The notes below the pieces were generated by a model, which saw only the letters and a program-made list of their open reading frames with translations, did not search any database and was not told where the DNA came from. Made by a program: the position numbers and the translations under genes. Below, piece after piece: positions 16,375 through 24,963 of a DNA stretch of 64,000 nt (position 1 is its first letter; each line of letters starts with the position of its first letter). The stretch is from Bacteroidales bacterium (GTDB lineage Bacteria > Bacteroidota > Bacteroidia > Bacteroidales > Marinilabiliaceae): positions 1 through 64,000 of the forward strand of contig JAGCYH010000006.1 in NCBI GenBank assembly GCA_017960905.1, in the 5' to 3' direction.

Positions 16375-18162
16375 TTCGTCTAATTTCAGCACCGCCAAGA
16401 AAGCTTTTTGCGGCACCTCCACGTTGCCCACTTGTTTCATGCGTTTCTTGCCTTCCTTCTGTTTCTCAAGCAGTTTGCGCTTGCGCGAAATATCGCCACC
16501 GTAGCACTTGGCTGTTACGTCTTTGCGCACGGGCTTGATGGTTTCGCGGGCGATGATTTTGGCGCCTATGGCGGCCTGAATGGCCACTTCGAACTGTTGG
16601 CGTGGTATCAGCTCCTTGAGCTTCACGCACATCTTGCGGCCAATGGTTACCGCGTTGTCGTAGAAGGTGAGAGTCGACAGGGCATCGACCTTCTCGCCGT
16701 TGAGCAGTATGTCCATCTTGGCCAGGTTGCTCGGGCGGTAGGCGATAGGGTAGTAGTCGAACGAGGCGTAGCCTCGTGAGATGCTCTTCAGTTTGTCGTA
16801 GAAGTCGAAGACAATCTCGGCCAGTGGCATGTCGTATTCGAGCTCCACACGGTCGCTCGTCAGATATGTCTGGCGTTGCAGTGTACCTCGTTTCGAGAGG
16901 CACAAGGTCATTATCGGGCCTATGTATTCCGATTTTGTTATTACTTGCGCTTTGATGTAAGGCTCCTCCACGTGGTCGATGACGGTCGGCTCGGGCAGAG
17001 CCGACGGCGTATGCACCTCTATCACTTCGCCTTTTTTAGTGAAAGCTTTGTAGGGCACGTTGGGGACGGTGGTTATTACGGCTTGGTTGAACTCGCGGTC
17101 GAGGCGTTCCTGTATTATCTCCATGTGCAGCAGGCCGAGGAATCCGCATCGGAAGCCGAATCCGAGCGCAAGCGACGATTCGGGTTGGAATGTCAGCGAG
17201 GCGTCGTTGAGTTGCAGCTTTTCTATCGAGGCGCGGAGGTCTTCGTAGTCGTCGGTGTCGATGGGGTAGATGCCGGCGAAGACCATGGGTTTCACTTCTT
17301 CGAATCCGTCGATGGCCTTGTCGCATGGGCGCTCGATGTGGGTGATGGTATCACCCACCTTCACCTCACGCGAAGTCTTGATGCCGCTTATGATGTAGCC
17401 CACGTCGCCGGTGCAAAGCTTCTGACGCGGCTCCATGTCGAGGCGCAGGACGCCGATTTCATCGGCGTCGTATTCTTTGCCTGTGGCGACAAACTTCACC
17501 AAGTCGCCTTGATGTATCTCGCCATTGACAACCTTAAAATATGCTATGATGCCGCGGAATGAGTTGAACACCGAGTCGAAGATGAGGCATTGCAGTGGCG
17601 CTTTCGGGTCGCCCACGGGGTGCGGAATGCGCTCCACTATGGCTTGCAGAATCTCGGGAACACCTTCGCCGGTCTTGCCGCTGGCGCGAATGATGTCATC
17701 GCGTTTGCATCCAACAAGTTCAACTATTTGGTCTTCAACCTCTTCGGGCATTGCGCTGGGCATGTCCATCTTGTTCATCACCGGAATAATCTCCAAGTCG
17801 TTGTTGATGGCCTGATAAAGGTTCGAAATGGTCTGAGCTTGAATGCCTTGCGTGGCATCTACAACGAGCAGCGCGCCTTCGCACGCTGCAATGGAGCGCG
17901 ACACTTCGTACGAGAAATCGACGTGCCCCGGAGTGTCGATCAGATTGAGTACGTACTTCTGGCCGTTGAGCGTATAATCCATCTGTATGGCATGACTTTT
18001 AATAGTTATGCCGCGCTCACGTTCAAGATCCATATCGTCAAGCACTTGCGCTTGCATGTCGGCACCGACGACAGTCTTGGTATATTCGAGCAAACGGTCG
18101 GCCAAGGTGCTCTTGCCATGGTCGATGTGAGCTATTATGCAGAAGTTACGTATGTTTTCCAT
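16372..18162 (-). CDS. lepA: Elongation factor 4 (LepA), ribosome back-translocating GTPase
   Basis: A 596-residue translational GTPase that acts on stalled or mistranslocated ribosomes. I choose the ATG at 18162 ([17 protein letters not shown]). The 17-residue extension from 18213 would start upstream of the promoter box. GTPase motifs are present: [10 protein letters not shown] (P-loop), RGITIKSH (switch I), DTPGH (G3) and NKMD (G4). The C-terminal LepA-specific domain is complete ([17 protein letters not shown]). Two 9-bp perfect inverted repeats (17338-17358, 17449-17469) sit in VGDTITH and ADEIGV codons. Monocistronic. Confidence 0.97.
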   Translation of the reverse strand: MENIRNFCIIAHIDHGKSTLADRLLEYTKTVVGADMQAQVLDDMDLERERGITIKSHAIQMDYTLNGQKYVLNLIDTPGHVDFSYEVSRSIAACEGALLVVDATQGIQAQTISNLYQAINNDLEIIPVMNKMDMPSAMPEEVEDQIVELVGCKRDDIIRASGKTGEGVPEILQAIVERIPHPVGDPKAPLQCLIFDSVFNSFRGIIAYFKVVNGEIHQGDLVKFVATGKEYDADEIGVLRLDMEPRQKLCTGDVGYIISGIKTSREVKVGDTITHIERPCDKAIDGFEEVKPMVFAGIYPIDTDDYEDLRASIEKLQLNDASLTFQPESSLALGFGFRCGFLGLLHMEIIQERLDREFNQAVITTVPNVPYKAFTKKGEVIEVHTPSALPEPTVIDHVEEPYIKAQVITKSEYIGPIMTLCLSKRGTLQRQTYLTSDRVELEYDMPLAEIVFDFYDKLKSISRGYASFDYYPIAYRPSNLAKMDILLNGEKVDALSTLTFYDNAVTIGRKMCVKLKELIPRQQFEVAIQAAIGAKIIARETIKPVRKDVTAKCYGGDISRKRKLLEKQKEGKKRMKQVGNVEVPQKAFLAVLKLDE

Positions 18163-18181
18163 CAAACAATTTTTTAGGCCG

Positions 18182-18213
18182 CAAAGATACGAATTTATTG
18201 TAATTTTTTGCAA
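18182..18213 (-). promoter_or_regulatory. Promoter of lepA
   Basis: Minus strand TATCTTTG at 18182-18189 and TTG at 18211-18213 with a 21-base spacer. This is a textbook Bacteroidota -7/-33 pair, ending 20 bases before the chosen start codon. Confidence 0.75.
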
Positions 18214-18408
18214 GGCGCAAGCCTTGCTTTTTGCACCATAGTATTCGTGCGCCCTTTATGATTGTTCGTAATTCATAATTAGTAATTCGTAATTAAAAAA
18301 CTACCTACAAATATCTACTTAGCGGCATCAATATACCTAAACATGACTATTTCGGGCGCATGCTAACGGTGGTAATTTTGCACCCGGAAGTTTTACAAAA
18401 CAGATGTT
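18214..18408. other. Intergenic region between divergent lepA and the outer-membrane barrel gene
   Basis: It holds a 7-bp hairpin (18210-18227), an AT-rich run with repeated TAATTCGTAATT-like words (about 18268-18296), and a TAATTTTG box at 18372-18379 that may serve the plus-strand operon. I see no gene in it. Confidence 0.5.
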
Positions 18409-19671
18409 ATGATAAAGAATTTGGTTGTTGTTGCACTGTTAAGTGCTTTTTGCAGAATAAGTTATGCTGCCGAGACGGACAGCATAACTCCAACTGCAAA
18501 ATCGCGTCTGACATTGGGCGGTTACGGCGAAGCCGTGATGAGCCGCATGTTTTACAGTAACAATTATAAACGCTACACAAACGCCGAATTGTACAAAGAC
18601 GACAAAGGATTCGGGCAGTTCGACTTGCCGCATGTGGTCTTTTTCGTGGGCTACGACTTTGGCAACGGCTGGTCGATGAACTCGGAGATAGAGTTTGAGC
18701 ATGGCGGCAACGAGGCCGCCATTGAAATAGAAGAAGAGGAGACCGGCGAATACGAAAGCGAGATAGAACGCGGCGGTGAAGTGGCGCTCGAACAATTCTG
18801 GCTTCAAAAATCGATAAGTAACGCGCTGAATATCAGAGCCGGACATATAATAGTGCCGGTCGGAATGACAAACCAGCATCACATGCCGACGGAGTTTTTT
18901 ACCGTCTATCGCCCCGAAGGCGAGAACACCATCATGCCATGTACATGGCATGAAACGGGTCTGAGCCTCTGGGGACAAACCGAGCAGTGGCGCTACGAAG
19001 TACTCTTCGTAGCGGGTCTCGATGCCGACCGTTTCGGGTCGAAAAACTGGATCAAAGGCGGCGCCGGTTCGCCTTACGAGTTCAAAGTTGCCAATTCGTA
19101 CGCCTCGGCTTTCCGCATCGACAATTATTCGCTGCGCAATATTCGCTGGTCGCTTAGCGGCTACGTGGGCAACAGCGCAGGCAACTCGCTCAAGAAAGAC
19201 GCTTATAAGAATCTGAAAGGCAACATTGTGATAGGCGCTTTCGACTTCAGCTATCAGACGCCGAAACTTATTGTGCGTGGCAATTTTGACTATGGTCATT
19301 TGTCTGATTCTGAGAAAATTACACAAATAAATGCAAATACTCGTAAAGACTCACCATCGCCTAAGACGCCTATCGCGTCCGACGCTATAAGCGCCGGACT
19401 CGAGGCTGGCTATAACTTGCTGAGTGCCAACAGAGAAGATGCTCTGTTCGTCTTCGGTCGCTTCGACTTCTACGACTCAATGTTCCGCACGCAAGGCAAC
19501 ATTGTCGACAACGACTGCTGGGAGCGCCGTGTGCTTAGCGCCGGACTCAATTACAAACCTTTCCGCGATTTAGTTATCAAGGCTGAGTATTCGCACCGAA
19601 TGCTTAAAAGCCAGTACAACAATGAAGACACTTTTAGTGTCGGAATAGCTTATTCTGGCATGTTTAAATGA
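18409..19671 (+). CDS. Outer-membrane beta-barrel (porin-like) protein
   Basis: A 420-residue exported barrel protein with a signal peptide ending near ISYAAET. It starts with LGGYGEAVMSRMFY and alternates polar and hydrophobic residues throughout, with an acidic loop (EIEEEETGEYESEIE). It ends in FSVGIAYSGMFK, a terminal beta strand with an aromatic last-but-one residue. The family resembles phosphate-selective-porin-type proteins. The following imelysin and di-haem oxidoreductase genes suggest the barrel belongs to a metal or haem-handling unit of the envelope. That link is inferred. Two inverted repeats lie 37 bases apart in the gene: a perfect 22-base palindrome at 18932-18953 and a 10-bp stem at 18991-19014. 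Confidence 0.8.
   Translation: MIKNLVVVALLSAFCRISYAAETDSITPTAKSRLTLGGYGEAVMSRMFYSNNYKRYTNAELYKDDKGFGQFDLPHVVFFVGYDFGNGWSMNSEIEFEHGGNEAAIEIEEEETGEYESEIERGGEVALEQFWLQKSISNALNIRAGHIIVPVGMTNQHHMPTEFFTVYRPEGENTIMPCTWHETGLSLWGQTEQWRYEVLFVAGLDADRFGSKNWIKGGAGSPYEFKVANSYASAFRIDNYSLRNIRWSLSGYVGNSAGNSLKKDAYKNLKGNIVIGAFDFSYQTPKLIVRGNFDYGHLSDSEKITQINANTRKDSPSPKTPIASDAISAGLEAGYNLLSANREDALFVFGRFDFYDSMFRTQGNIVDNDCWERRVLSAGLNYKPFRDLVIKAEYSHRMLKSQYNNEDTFSVGIAYSGMFK
18932..18953. repeat. Perfect 22-base palindrome inside the barrel gene
   Basis: TCATGCCATGT is followed immediately by its reverse complement. It covers the codons of IMPCTWHE. A second perfect hairpin (10-bp stem, 4-base loop) stands at 18991-19014. 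Confidence 0.9.
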
Positions 19672-19713
19672 TTGATAATAAATAATTTAACTAATATATA
19701 AAATAAAAACGAT

Positions 19714-20856
19714 ATGAAATTTTCAATTTCTTTTTTTAAGTACACTGCAATGGTTGTCGCAGCCTTGTGCATGGCATCGTGCGACGACGATGATGATGAA
19801 AGTGACGACAATGACACAGAACTGCAACAGGTTGTAAGCCAGTATGTTAATTCTGTGGTAATCCCCACTTACCGCTCGCTTGCCGACGAGTCGATGGGAC
19901 TTGCCGACGCTTGCATAGCGCTGCGCAGCGACGCTGCGCAGGCAAAAGTTAAAGCCGCTTGCGACAAATGGATTGCCGCCCGCAAATACTGGGAGCAGAG
20001 CGAGGCCTTCCTCTACGGCGCTGCTGCCGACTACAACATCGACCCGCATATCGACTCGTGGCCTCTCGATAAGGCCCAGCTCGACATAGCCCTGAAAAAC
20101 ACCGCCCTCATGGAGTCGCTCGCCGACGACGACCTCTCGGGTCTTGAGACTCTGGGCTACGGCCTGCTCGGTTTCCACGCTGTTGAGTATGTGCTCTTCC
20201 GTGACGGACAAGACCGCGCAGTTAGCGATATATCTGAAAATGAGCTTGTTTTCTGCGCCGCCGTTGCGCAAGATTTGCGCAACCAATGTATCCGCCTCGA
20301 AGCTTCGTGGTGCGGCATCGACAATGTAACATCGGCTAAGAAAGAGATACTCGAAGACGCTGAGCTTGAGCCTACTAACGACTACGGTGAGATGATGAAA
20401 ACAGCCGGAATGCCTGGCAACTCGCACTACAAGACGCAAATGTCGGCCATTGTGCAAATTCTGCAAGGCGCATCGGACATAAGCGACGAGGTGGGCAACA
20501 CTAAGATAACCGACCCAGTAAGCAGCGGCAACGTGCTCGACGTTGAGTCGTGGTACAGCTGGAACTCTATTGCCGACTTTGCCGACAACATCCGCAGCGT
20601 GCAGCACGCCTATAACGGCGGGCTGTCAGCCACGCCGCAAGAGCATTCGGTGTCGAGCATCGTGCGCTCTAAAAAGGCTTCGCTCGACGATGATTTGAAG
20701 ATAGCTATTGCAAACGCTATCAGCGAGATAGAGGCTATGCCGGCTCCCTTCCGCAACCACCTCACCGAAATCGAGACCAACAAGGCTAAACAGGCTTGCA
20801 ACGTAGTTTTCAGCAAACTTGAAGAAACCATAGAATTTTTGCAGGAGAACAAATAA
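19714..20856 (+). CDS. Imelysin (peptidase M75 family) lipoprotein
   Basis: A 380-residue periplasm-facing lipoprotein (lipobox CMASC, Cys23) followed by a run of Asp residues. The imelysin-like fold is shown by the family motif G-x-H-x-x-E at Gly153, His155 and Glu158 (LLGFHAVEYVLF), and by the DSWPLDK segment around residue 115. Members in other bacteria are linked to iron or haem uptake rather than proven proteolysis. It is the second gene of a three-gene operon, 42 bases after the barrel gene. A 10-bp and a 9-bp inverted repeat lie in it (19921-19941 and 20263-20283). Confidence 0.9.
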   Translation: MKFSISFFKYTAMVVAALCMASCDDDDDESDDNDTELQQVVSQYVNSVVIPTYRSLADESMGLADACIALRSDAAQAKVKAACDKWIAARKYWEQSEAFLYGAAADYNIDPHIDSWPLDKAQLDIALKNTALMESLADDDLSGLETLGYGLLGFHAVEYVLFRDGQDRAVSDISENELVFCAAVAQDLRNQCIRLEASWCGIDNVTSAKKEILEDAELEPTNDYGEMMKTAGMPGNSHYKTQMSAIVQILQGASDISDEVGNTKITDPVSSGNVLDVESWYSWNSIADFADNIRSVQHAYNGGLSATPQEHSVSSIVRSKKASLDDDLKIAIANAISEIEAMPAPFRNHLTEIETNKAKQACNVVFSKLEETIEFLQENK

Positions 20857-20896
20857 ACCGTGCTACATATTAATTGTTTTTAATGTTAATCTTCGC

Positions 20897-20928
20897 TTTT
20901 GCGTACCATCTTCTGATGGTACGCAAAA
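20897..20928 (+). promoter_or_regulatory. Strong intercistronic hairpin in the imelysin operon
   Basis: A 14-bp perfect stem with a TTCT loop lies between the imelysin stop and the oxidoreductase start. Only a short ACGCTTTTAAAT follows, so termination would be partial. It may set the ratio of the two proteins or stabilise the mRNA. Confidence 0.6.
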
Positions 20929-20950
20929 ACGCTTTTAAATAATTAATGTT

Positions 20951-22573
20951 ATGAAAATGAACAAGTTAAAGTATTTTTTGCCAATTTGCGCAATGCCATT
21001 GTTCGTTGCCTGCAACGACGATGACGACAACTCGAAGCCCGACGAACCGACGGAGCTTTCCGAAGAGTACTATGCCGGCGGTTTGCTCGGTACGGTGTTC
21101 AACGAGACCAGTTCGGCTTACGAACAGCCTACGCCAGCCATCGAGAACGCCGGACTTTACGCCTCGTTCAAACGTGGCGAGCGTCTTTTTGAAAATCCTT
21201 ACGCCACAACGCCAGCGACGGAATCGCCGCTGGGCGGATTGGGACCGTTGTATCTGCGCGCATCGTGCCTCCACTGTCACCCGGGCTACGGCCACGGACA
21301 GCGCCAGACTGAGTATAACTCGAACACCATAGGCAACGGCTATCTGCTCGTAATAACCGATGAGACAGATACTTACCTAAGTTCGCTCACCGGTATGCCG
21401 CAGACTCGCGCCGTGGCACCGTTCAAGGCGCCTCTCGACGAGAAGCAGATACGCATCGACTGGCTCAGCTATACCGACGAATGGGGCAATAGTTTCGCCG
21501 ACGGCGAAACGTACAGCCTTATTTATCCTGTGGTAACAATCCCAAAATCAGCTTATTACGTTCCTCTTGAAGTTACTAAGAACGGCACAACATCGGTTGT
21601 GCCGTACGAGAATGTCGTCGTGCGCCTCGAATCGACTATAGGCGTGTATGGCACTGGCCTGCTCGATGCTATAAGCGACGAAGACCTTAAAAATCAGTAT
21701 CTTAGTGAGGAACGCGTTGGTGTGAAACTCAACCCTGCAATATTTGCAAATGGCGAATGGGTGAAACAGTATGCCAACTCGCTTCAGGGCAACGGCCAAC
21801 AGGAGCATCCGCTGCGTTTCACTTACGCGCTCTCGCGCGGCCCGCTGCAGGACGCAGCGGGCGCCAACGCCATTTGGAACATCACCAATGTTACACGCTC
21901 CGACCGCATGTATCACTACATGACGGCCACTTACGCCCGCACCGCGGCTAAAGACCCCGATGTGCAGGCCGAGTTCTACACGTATTTCCCTCAATACAAC
22001 AAGTCGGGCGACATAGAGACCGATATTTACAACTATCTGATGAAACCCACTGAAGATGAGCCCGAAATGACCGATCAGGAATATGCCGACTTTATGGCTT
22101 GGCACCGCGGACTAGCGGTGCCGGCTGCGCGCAATGTCGATAGCGACGACTTCAAGAAAGGCAAAGAGCTCTTCACACAGATAGGCTGTGCCTACTGCCA
22201 CCGCCCGTCGTGGACAACGGGCGACGACCGCTTCACCGACCCGGCGCGTTTCTTCACCGACGGCGATGTGCGTCTGCCGCGCTATCCAAATCAGAAGATT
22301 TGGCCTTACACCGACATGGTGCAGCATAAGCTGCACATGAAAAACGACATTCGCACCGGCTGGTGCCGCACCACACCGCTCTGGGGGCGCGGACTCTCGC
22401 GCAAATGCACCGGTGCCGACGACCGCTTGCACGACTGCCGCGCTCGCAACGTGATAGAAGCTATCATGTGGCACGGCAGCGCCGACAGCGATGCGCGACG
22501 TTCGGTTGAGAATTTCCGCGCTCTCTCGAAAGAAGAACGCGACGCCATCGTAACTTTCATTGAATCAATATAA
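20951..22573 (+). CDS. Di-haem oxidoreductase lipoprotein (DUF1111 / cytochrome c type)
   Basis: A 540-residue lipoprotein (lipobox PLFVACN, Cys about 21) with two c-type haem sites: CLHCH at residues 106-110, and CAYCH in the C-terminal third (about 412). The C-terminal cytochrome domain ends with the family-typical HGSADSDARRSVENFRALS stretch. This protein type is often found beside imelysin proteins. A role in electron transfer tied to metal reduction or haem use is an inference from that pairing. It is the last gene of the operon, followed by a strong terminator. Two inverted repeats lie at 21582-21605 (10 bp) and 21840-21862 (9 bp). Confidence 0.9.
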   Translation: MKMNKLKYFLPICAMPLFVACNDDDDNSKPDEPTELSEEYYAGGLLGTVFNETSSAYEQPTPAIENAGLYASFKRGERLFENPYATTPATESPLGGLGPLYLRASCLHCHPGYGHGQRQTEYNSNTIGNGYLLVITDETDTYLSSLTGMPQTRAVAPFKAPLDEKQIRIDWLSYTDEWGNSFADGETYSLIYPVVTIPKSAYYVPLEVTKNGTTSVVPYENVVVRLESTIGVYGTGLLDAISDEDLKNQYLSEERVGVKLNPAIFANGEWVKQYANSLQGNGQQEHPLRFTYALSRGPLQDAAGANAIWNITNVTRSDRMYHYMTATYARTAAKDPDVQAEFYTYFPQYNKSGDIETDIYNYLMKPTEDEPEMTDQEYADFMAWHRGLAVPAARNVDSDDFKKGKELFTQIGCAYCHRPSWTTGDDRFTDPARFFTDGDVRLPRYPNQKIWPYTDMVQHKLHMKNDIRTGWCRTTPLWGRGLSRKCTGADDRLHDCRARNVIEAIMWHGSADSDARRSVENFRALSKEERDAIVTFIESI

Positions 22574-22592
22574 TCGTACGTTTGTATGTGAT

Positions 22593-22628
22593 AAAAATGG
22601 GGCGAATATTATTCGCCCCATTTTTTTT
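22593..22628 (+). terminator. Terminator of the barrel-imelysin-oxidoreductase operon
   Basis: ATGGGGCGAAT is mirrored after ATT and followed by T8. It shares its core with the terminator at 13068. Confidence 0.9.
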
Positions 22629-22662
22629 GCACCAAAATAATCGTATAATTGTTTCAATTTCA

Positions 22663-22670
22663 TATATTTG
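22663..22670 (+). promoter_or_regulatory. -7 promoter box of the two-propeller operon
   Basis: TATATTTG fits TAnnTTTG, 24 bases before the start codon at 22695. No well-spaced TTG is seen upstream. Confidence 0.4.
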
Positions 22671-22694
22671 CCGAATGAACTAAAAATCTGAAGT

Positions 22695-23693
22695 ATGGAA
22701 AGAATAGCATTATTTATTTTGTTGCTTGTCCTGACAACGGCTTGCCACGAAACCGATAGCACTGAAGTGTATCAGTCGAGTCGCGATAATGTGATAAAAG
22801 TCAAGAACTTAATTCATAGAATAGATGAGGGCGATGTGTTTATCGGACGATATAATACGCCGTTTGTTTACGATGACTATCTGTTTATTGAAGACAATTT
22901 CCCAACAGATTTCTGTTTACATGTTTTCAACAAGAATGACTATAAGTATGTTACATCGTTTGCTCCTTTGGGTCAGGGCCCAAACGAATTCACCAATACG
23001 GGTGGTATCTCTTGGAATGCGGCCGAACGTGAGTTGTATTTGCCCGATTTAACTAAATACTCAGTGGCCGCTTTCAACCTCGACAGCGTAATAGCTAACC
23101 CCGATTATAAGTCGTACGAGAAATACACGCTCCGTAAAGACACGATTCCCGTTGATTTTCATTATATATGCGACACTTTTACATTATGCCAGGTAGTTGT
23201 CCCGACGAGCGATTTTACTTTCGACTCGCATAGCGCTGTGATAAATCTGCAGACTGGCAAAATAACGTGTCGTGAATACAACCGCTCCGACATCCATAAA
23301 CGTCGTTTCGGACTGGCGCTGTCGTTGGCCGACAGCATCTATGCCGAGTGTAATTACTTGTACGATTTCATTAGTATTTTTGACCTGAAGGGTAATTTGC
23401 TCAGAAATATTTATGGTCCGCAATGGGGCACGCTAGACTTGCAGTGTCATTCTGACGAGGTTTTTACCAACGATTATCTTATAACTCTTTATAATGGTGA
23501 AATCTATGAAGACAACTTGCCTAATCGCAAATGCTTTGTTTTTTCAAAATCAGGCGATTACATAGCAACTCTTGATATGGAATACAGCACTTTACAAATG
23601 TGCTACGACGAATCGCACGACCGACTGATATTCTCCTTCGACGATGAATTCCAATTTGGTTATCTTGATTTGAAAGATTTGAAACTTAAATAA
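22695..23693 (+). CDS. BF3164-type (TolB-like) six-bladed propeller lipoprotein
   Basis: A 332-residue lipoprotein (lipobox VLTTACH, Cys about 18). The body has repeated short strands typical of a six-bladed propeller and the signature LGQGPNEF near residue 95. The same G-x-G-x-x-E element occurs in four other proteins of this window. The function of the family is unknown; envelope sensing or ligand binding is a guess. It is followed after 10 bases by a paralogue, and both end at the terminator at 24771, so they form a two-gene operon. It is more AT-rich than its paralogue. Confidence 0.8.
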   Translation: MERIALFILLLVLTTACHETDSTEVYQSSRDNVIKVKNLIHRIDEGDVFIGRYNTPFVYDDYLFIEDNFPTDFCLHVFNKNDYKYVTSFAPLGQGPNEFTNTGGISWNAAERELYLPDLTKYSVAAFNLDSVIANPDYKSYEKYTLRKDTIPVDFHYICDTFTLCQVVVPTSDFTFDSHSAVINLQTGKITCREYNRSDIHKRRFGLALSLADSIYAECNYLYDFISIFDLKGNLLRNIYGPQWGTLDLQCHSDEVFTNDYLITLYNGEIYEDNLPNRKCFVFSKSGDYIATLDMEYSTLQMCYDESHDRLIFSFDDEFQFGYLDLKDLKLK

Positions 23694-23703
23694 CGACCTG
23701 ATT

Positions 23704-24744
23704 ATGAAATATTTATTAGTGCTGGTTTCGTTGCTTGCGTTGACAACGGCTTGCCAGAAAGAAAACAAAAACAACTTTGTGGAGCTTTTCGCCGATAGGC
23801 AAAAAGCCGATGTTCAGAAGTGCCCGTTCGATATGGCCGATGATGTGCTTTGGGCGCCAAAAGAGTTTGTCGCCGACGGCGACAATTTCATCTTTGTTGA
23901 GGAAAAACTCGACACGTTGCTGTGTGTTTACAACGCGCCGACGCAAAGCGTCAGGCGCATTTTGCACCGCGGCCAAGGACCCGACGAATACGTTGTTTTG
24001 TCGTCGGTTGTTGCCGCCAGTGATGGTTTCTACGCTATGGATTTCGTCTCGCGCAAAAGCAATTACTTCGATTACGCGACGCTTACGCCTACGAAAGACT
24101 CTCTGTATCTGAGTGTTGCCGACACTTTGCCTGTGTCGTTCGCCTCTATCGGCGATTCTGTCAGAATCTACGAAGTAGGCGGTAGAGATTTGTTGTTCTA
24201 TATGTTTGAAAATAAGCGTTTTGTGAGCGCTTTTGGCGACTTGTCGCCATACTACGCTGACGCCGAGTCGGCAAGCGAAGGTGTGATGGGTAATTTTGTA
24301 AACTCTGAAAAAAACAAACGCTTGGCATGGGCATCGTTCACGAGCGACCTGATGGAGATATACGACTACTCCGCGCCTGGCAGTGTGCGCCGCGTGGCGG
24401 CGCACCGCGGCGAGGCTCTTCAGACCGAAGATGGCGTCATCATGGGCGATGCGTTTATGAGCGTCATTTCGCTGGCTGCCAGCGACGACTACATCTACGC
24501 GCTATACTCGGGCAAATCGCTGATGGACGTGATACGTGAGACACCAAATATGGAAATGATACAACTGGCCATTCGCAAATGCGGCTACATTTTGGTGTTC
24601 GACTGGGACGGCAATCCTGTGCGCTGCCTCACGCTCGACAACGACGCGCTTTACGTCTCGTACGACCACAAAACGGGCAAGCTCTATTGCCTTTGCTTCG
24701 ACAACGACGGAAACTATGTGCTCAGGCTGATTGCAAACATCTGA
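23704..24744 (+). CDS. BF3164-type (TolB-like) propeller lipoprotein, second copy
   Basis: A 346-residue paralogue of the preceding protein, with a near-identical signal (LLALTTACQ) and the same propeller signature (RGQGPDEYVVL). The two differ strongly elsewhere, so the duplication is old. The C-terminal strands end in GNYVLRLIANI. No enzymatic motif is visible. A 9-bp perfect inverted repeat lies at 24385-24405 in the SVRRVAAHRG codons. A terminator follows at 24771. Confidence 0.8.
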   Translation: MKYLLVLVSLLALTTACQKENKNNFVELFADRQKADVQKCPFDMADDVLWAPKEFVADGDNFIFVEEKLDTLLCVYNAPTQSVRRILHRGQGPDEYVVLSSVVAASDGFYAMDFVSRKSNYFDYATLTPTKDSLYLSVADTLPVSFASIGDSVRIYEVGGRDLLFYMFENKRFVSAFGDLSPYYADAESASEGVMGNFVNSEKNKRLAWASFTSDLMEIYDYSAPGSVRRVAAHRGEALQTEDGVIMGDAFMSVISLAASDDYIYALYSGKSLMDVIRETPNMEMIQLAIRKCGYILVFDWDGNPVRCLTLDNDALYVSYDHKTGKLYCLCFDNDGNYVLRLIANI

Positions 24745-24770
24745 CACAGTTGCCGATGATATAATTATTT

Positions 24771-24799
24771 GTGCAGGCCTTGAGCCTGCACTTTTTTTT
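24771..24799 (+). terminator. Terminator of the two-propeller operon
   Basis: GTGCAGGC is mirrored after a 5-base loop and followed by T8. Confidence 0.9.
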
Positions 24800-24931
24800 A
24801 CCCGAGCTCGAAGATGTGTAATTTATTTATATACAAATAAATAGCATAGAGCAACGATTTCGTTGGAAAACTTTTTTTCGAAAAAAATAAAATAAAAGAT
24901 GAAAAAATTTTATCAGATGATTTTTGTTATT

Positions 24932-24939
24932 TACATTTG
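24932..24939 (+). promoter_or_regulatory. -7 promoter box of the kinase-like gene
   Basis: TACATTTG fits TAnnTTTG, 24 bases before the ATG at 24964. The -33 element is not clear. Confidence 0.4.
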
Positions 24940-24963
24940 TAAGAAACCAAAAATTGAAAACTC

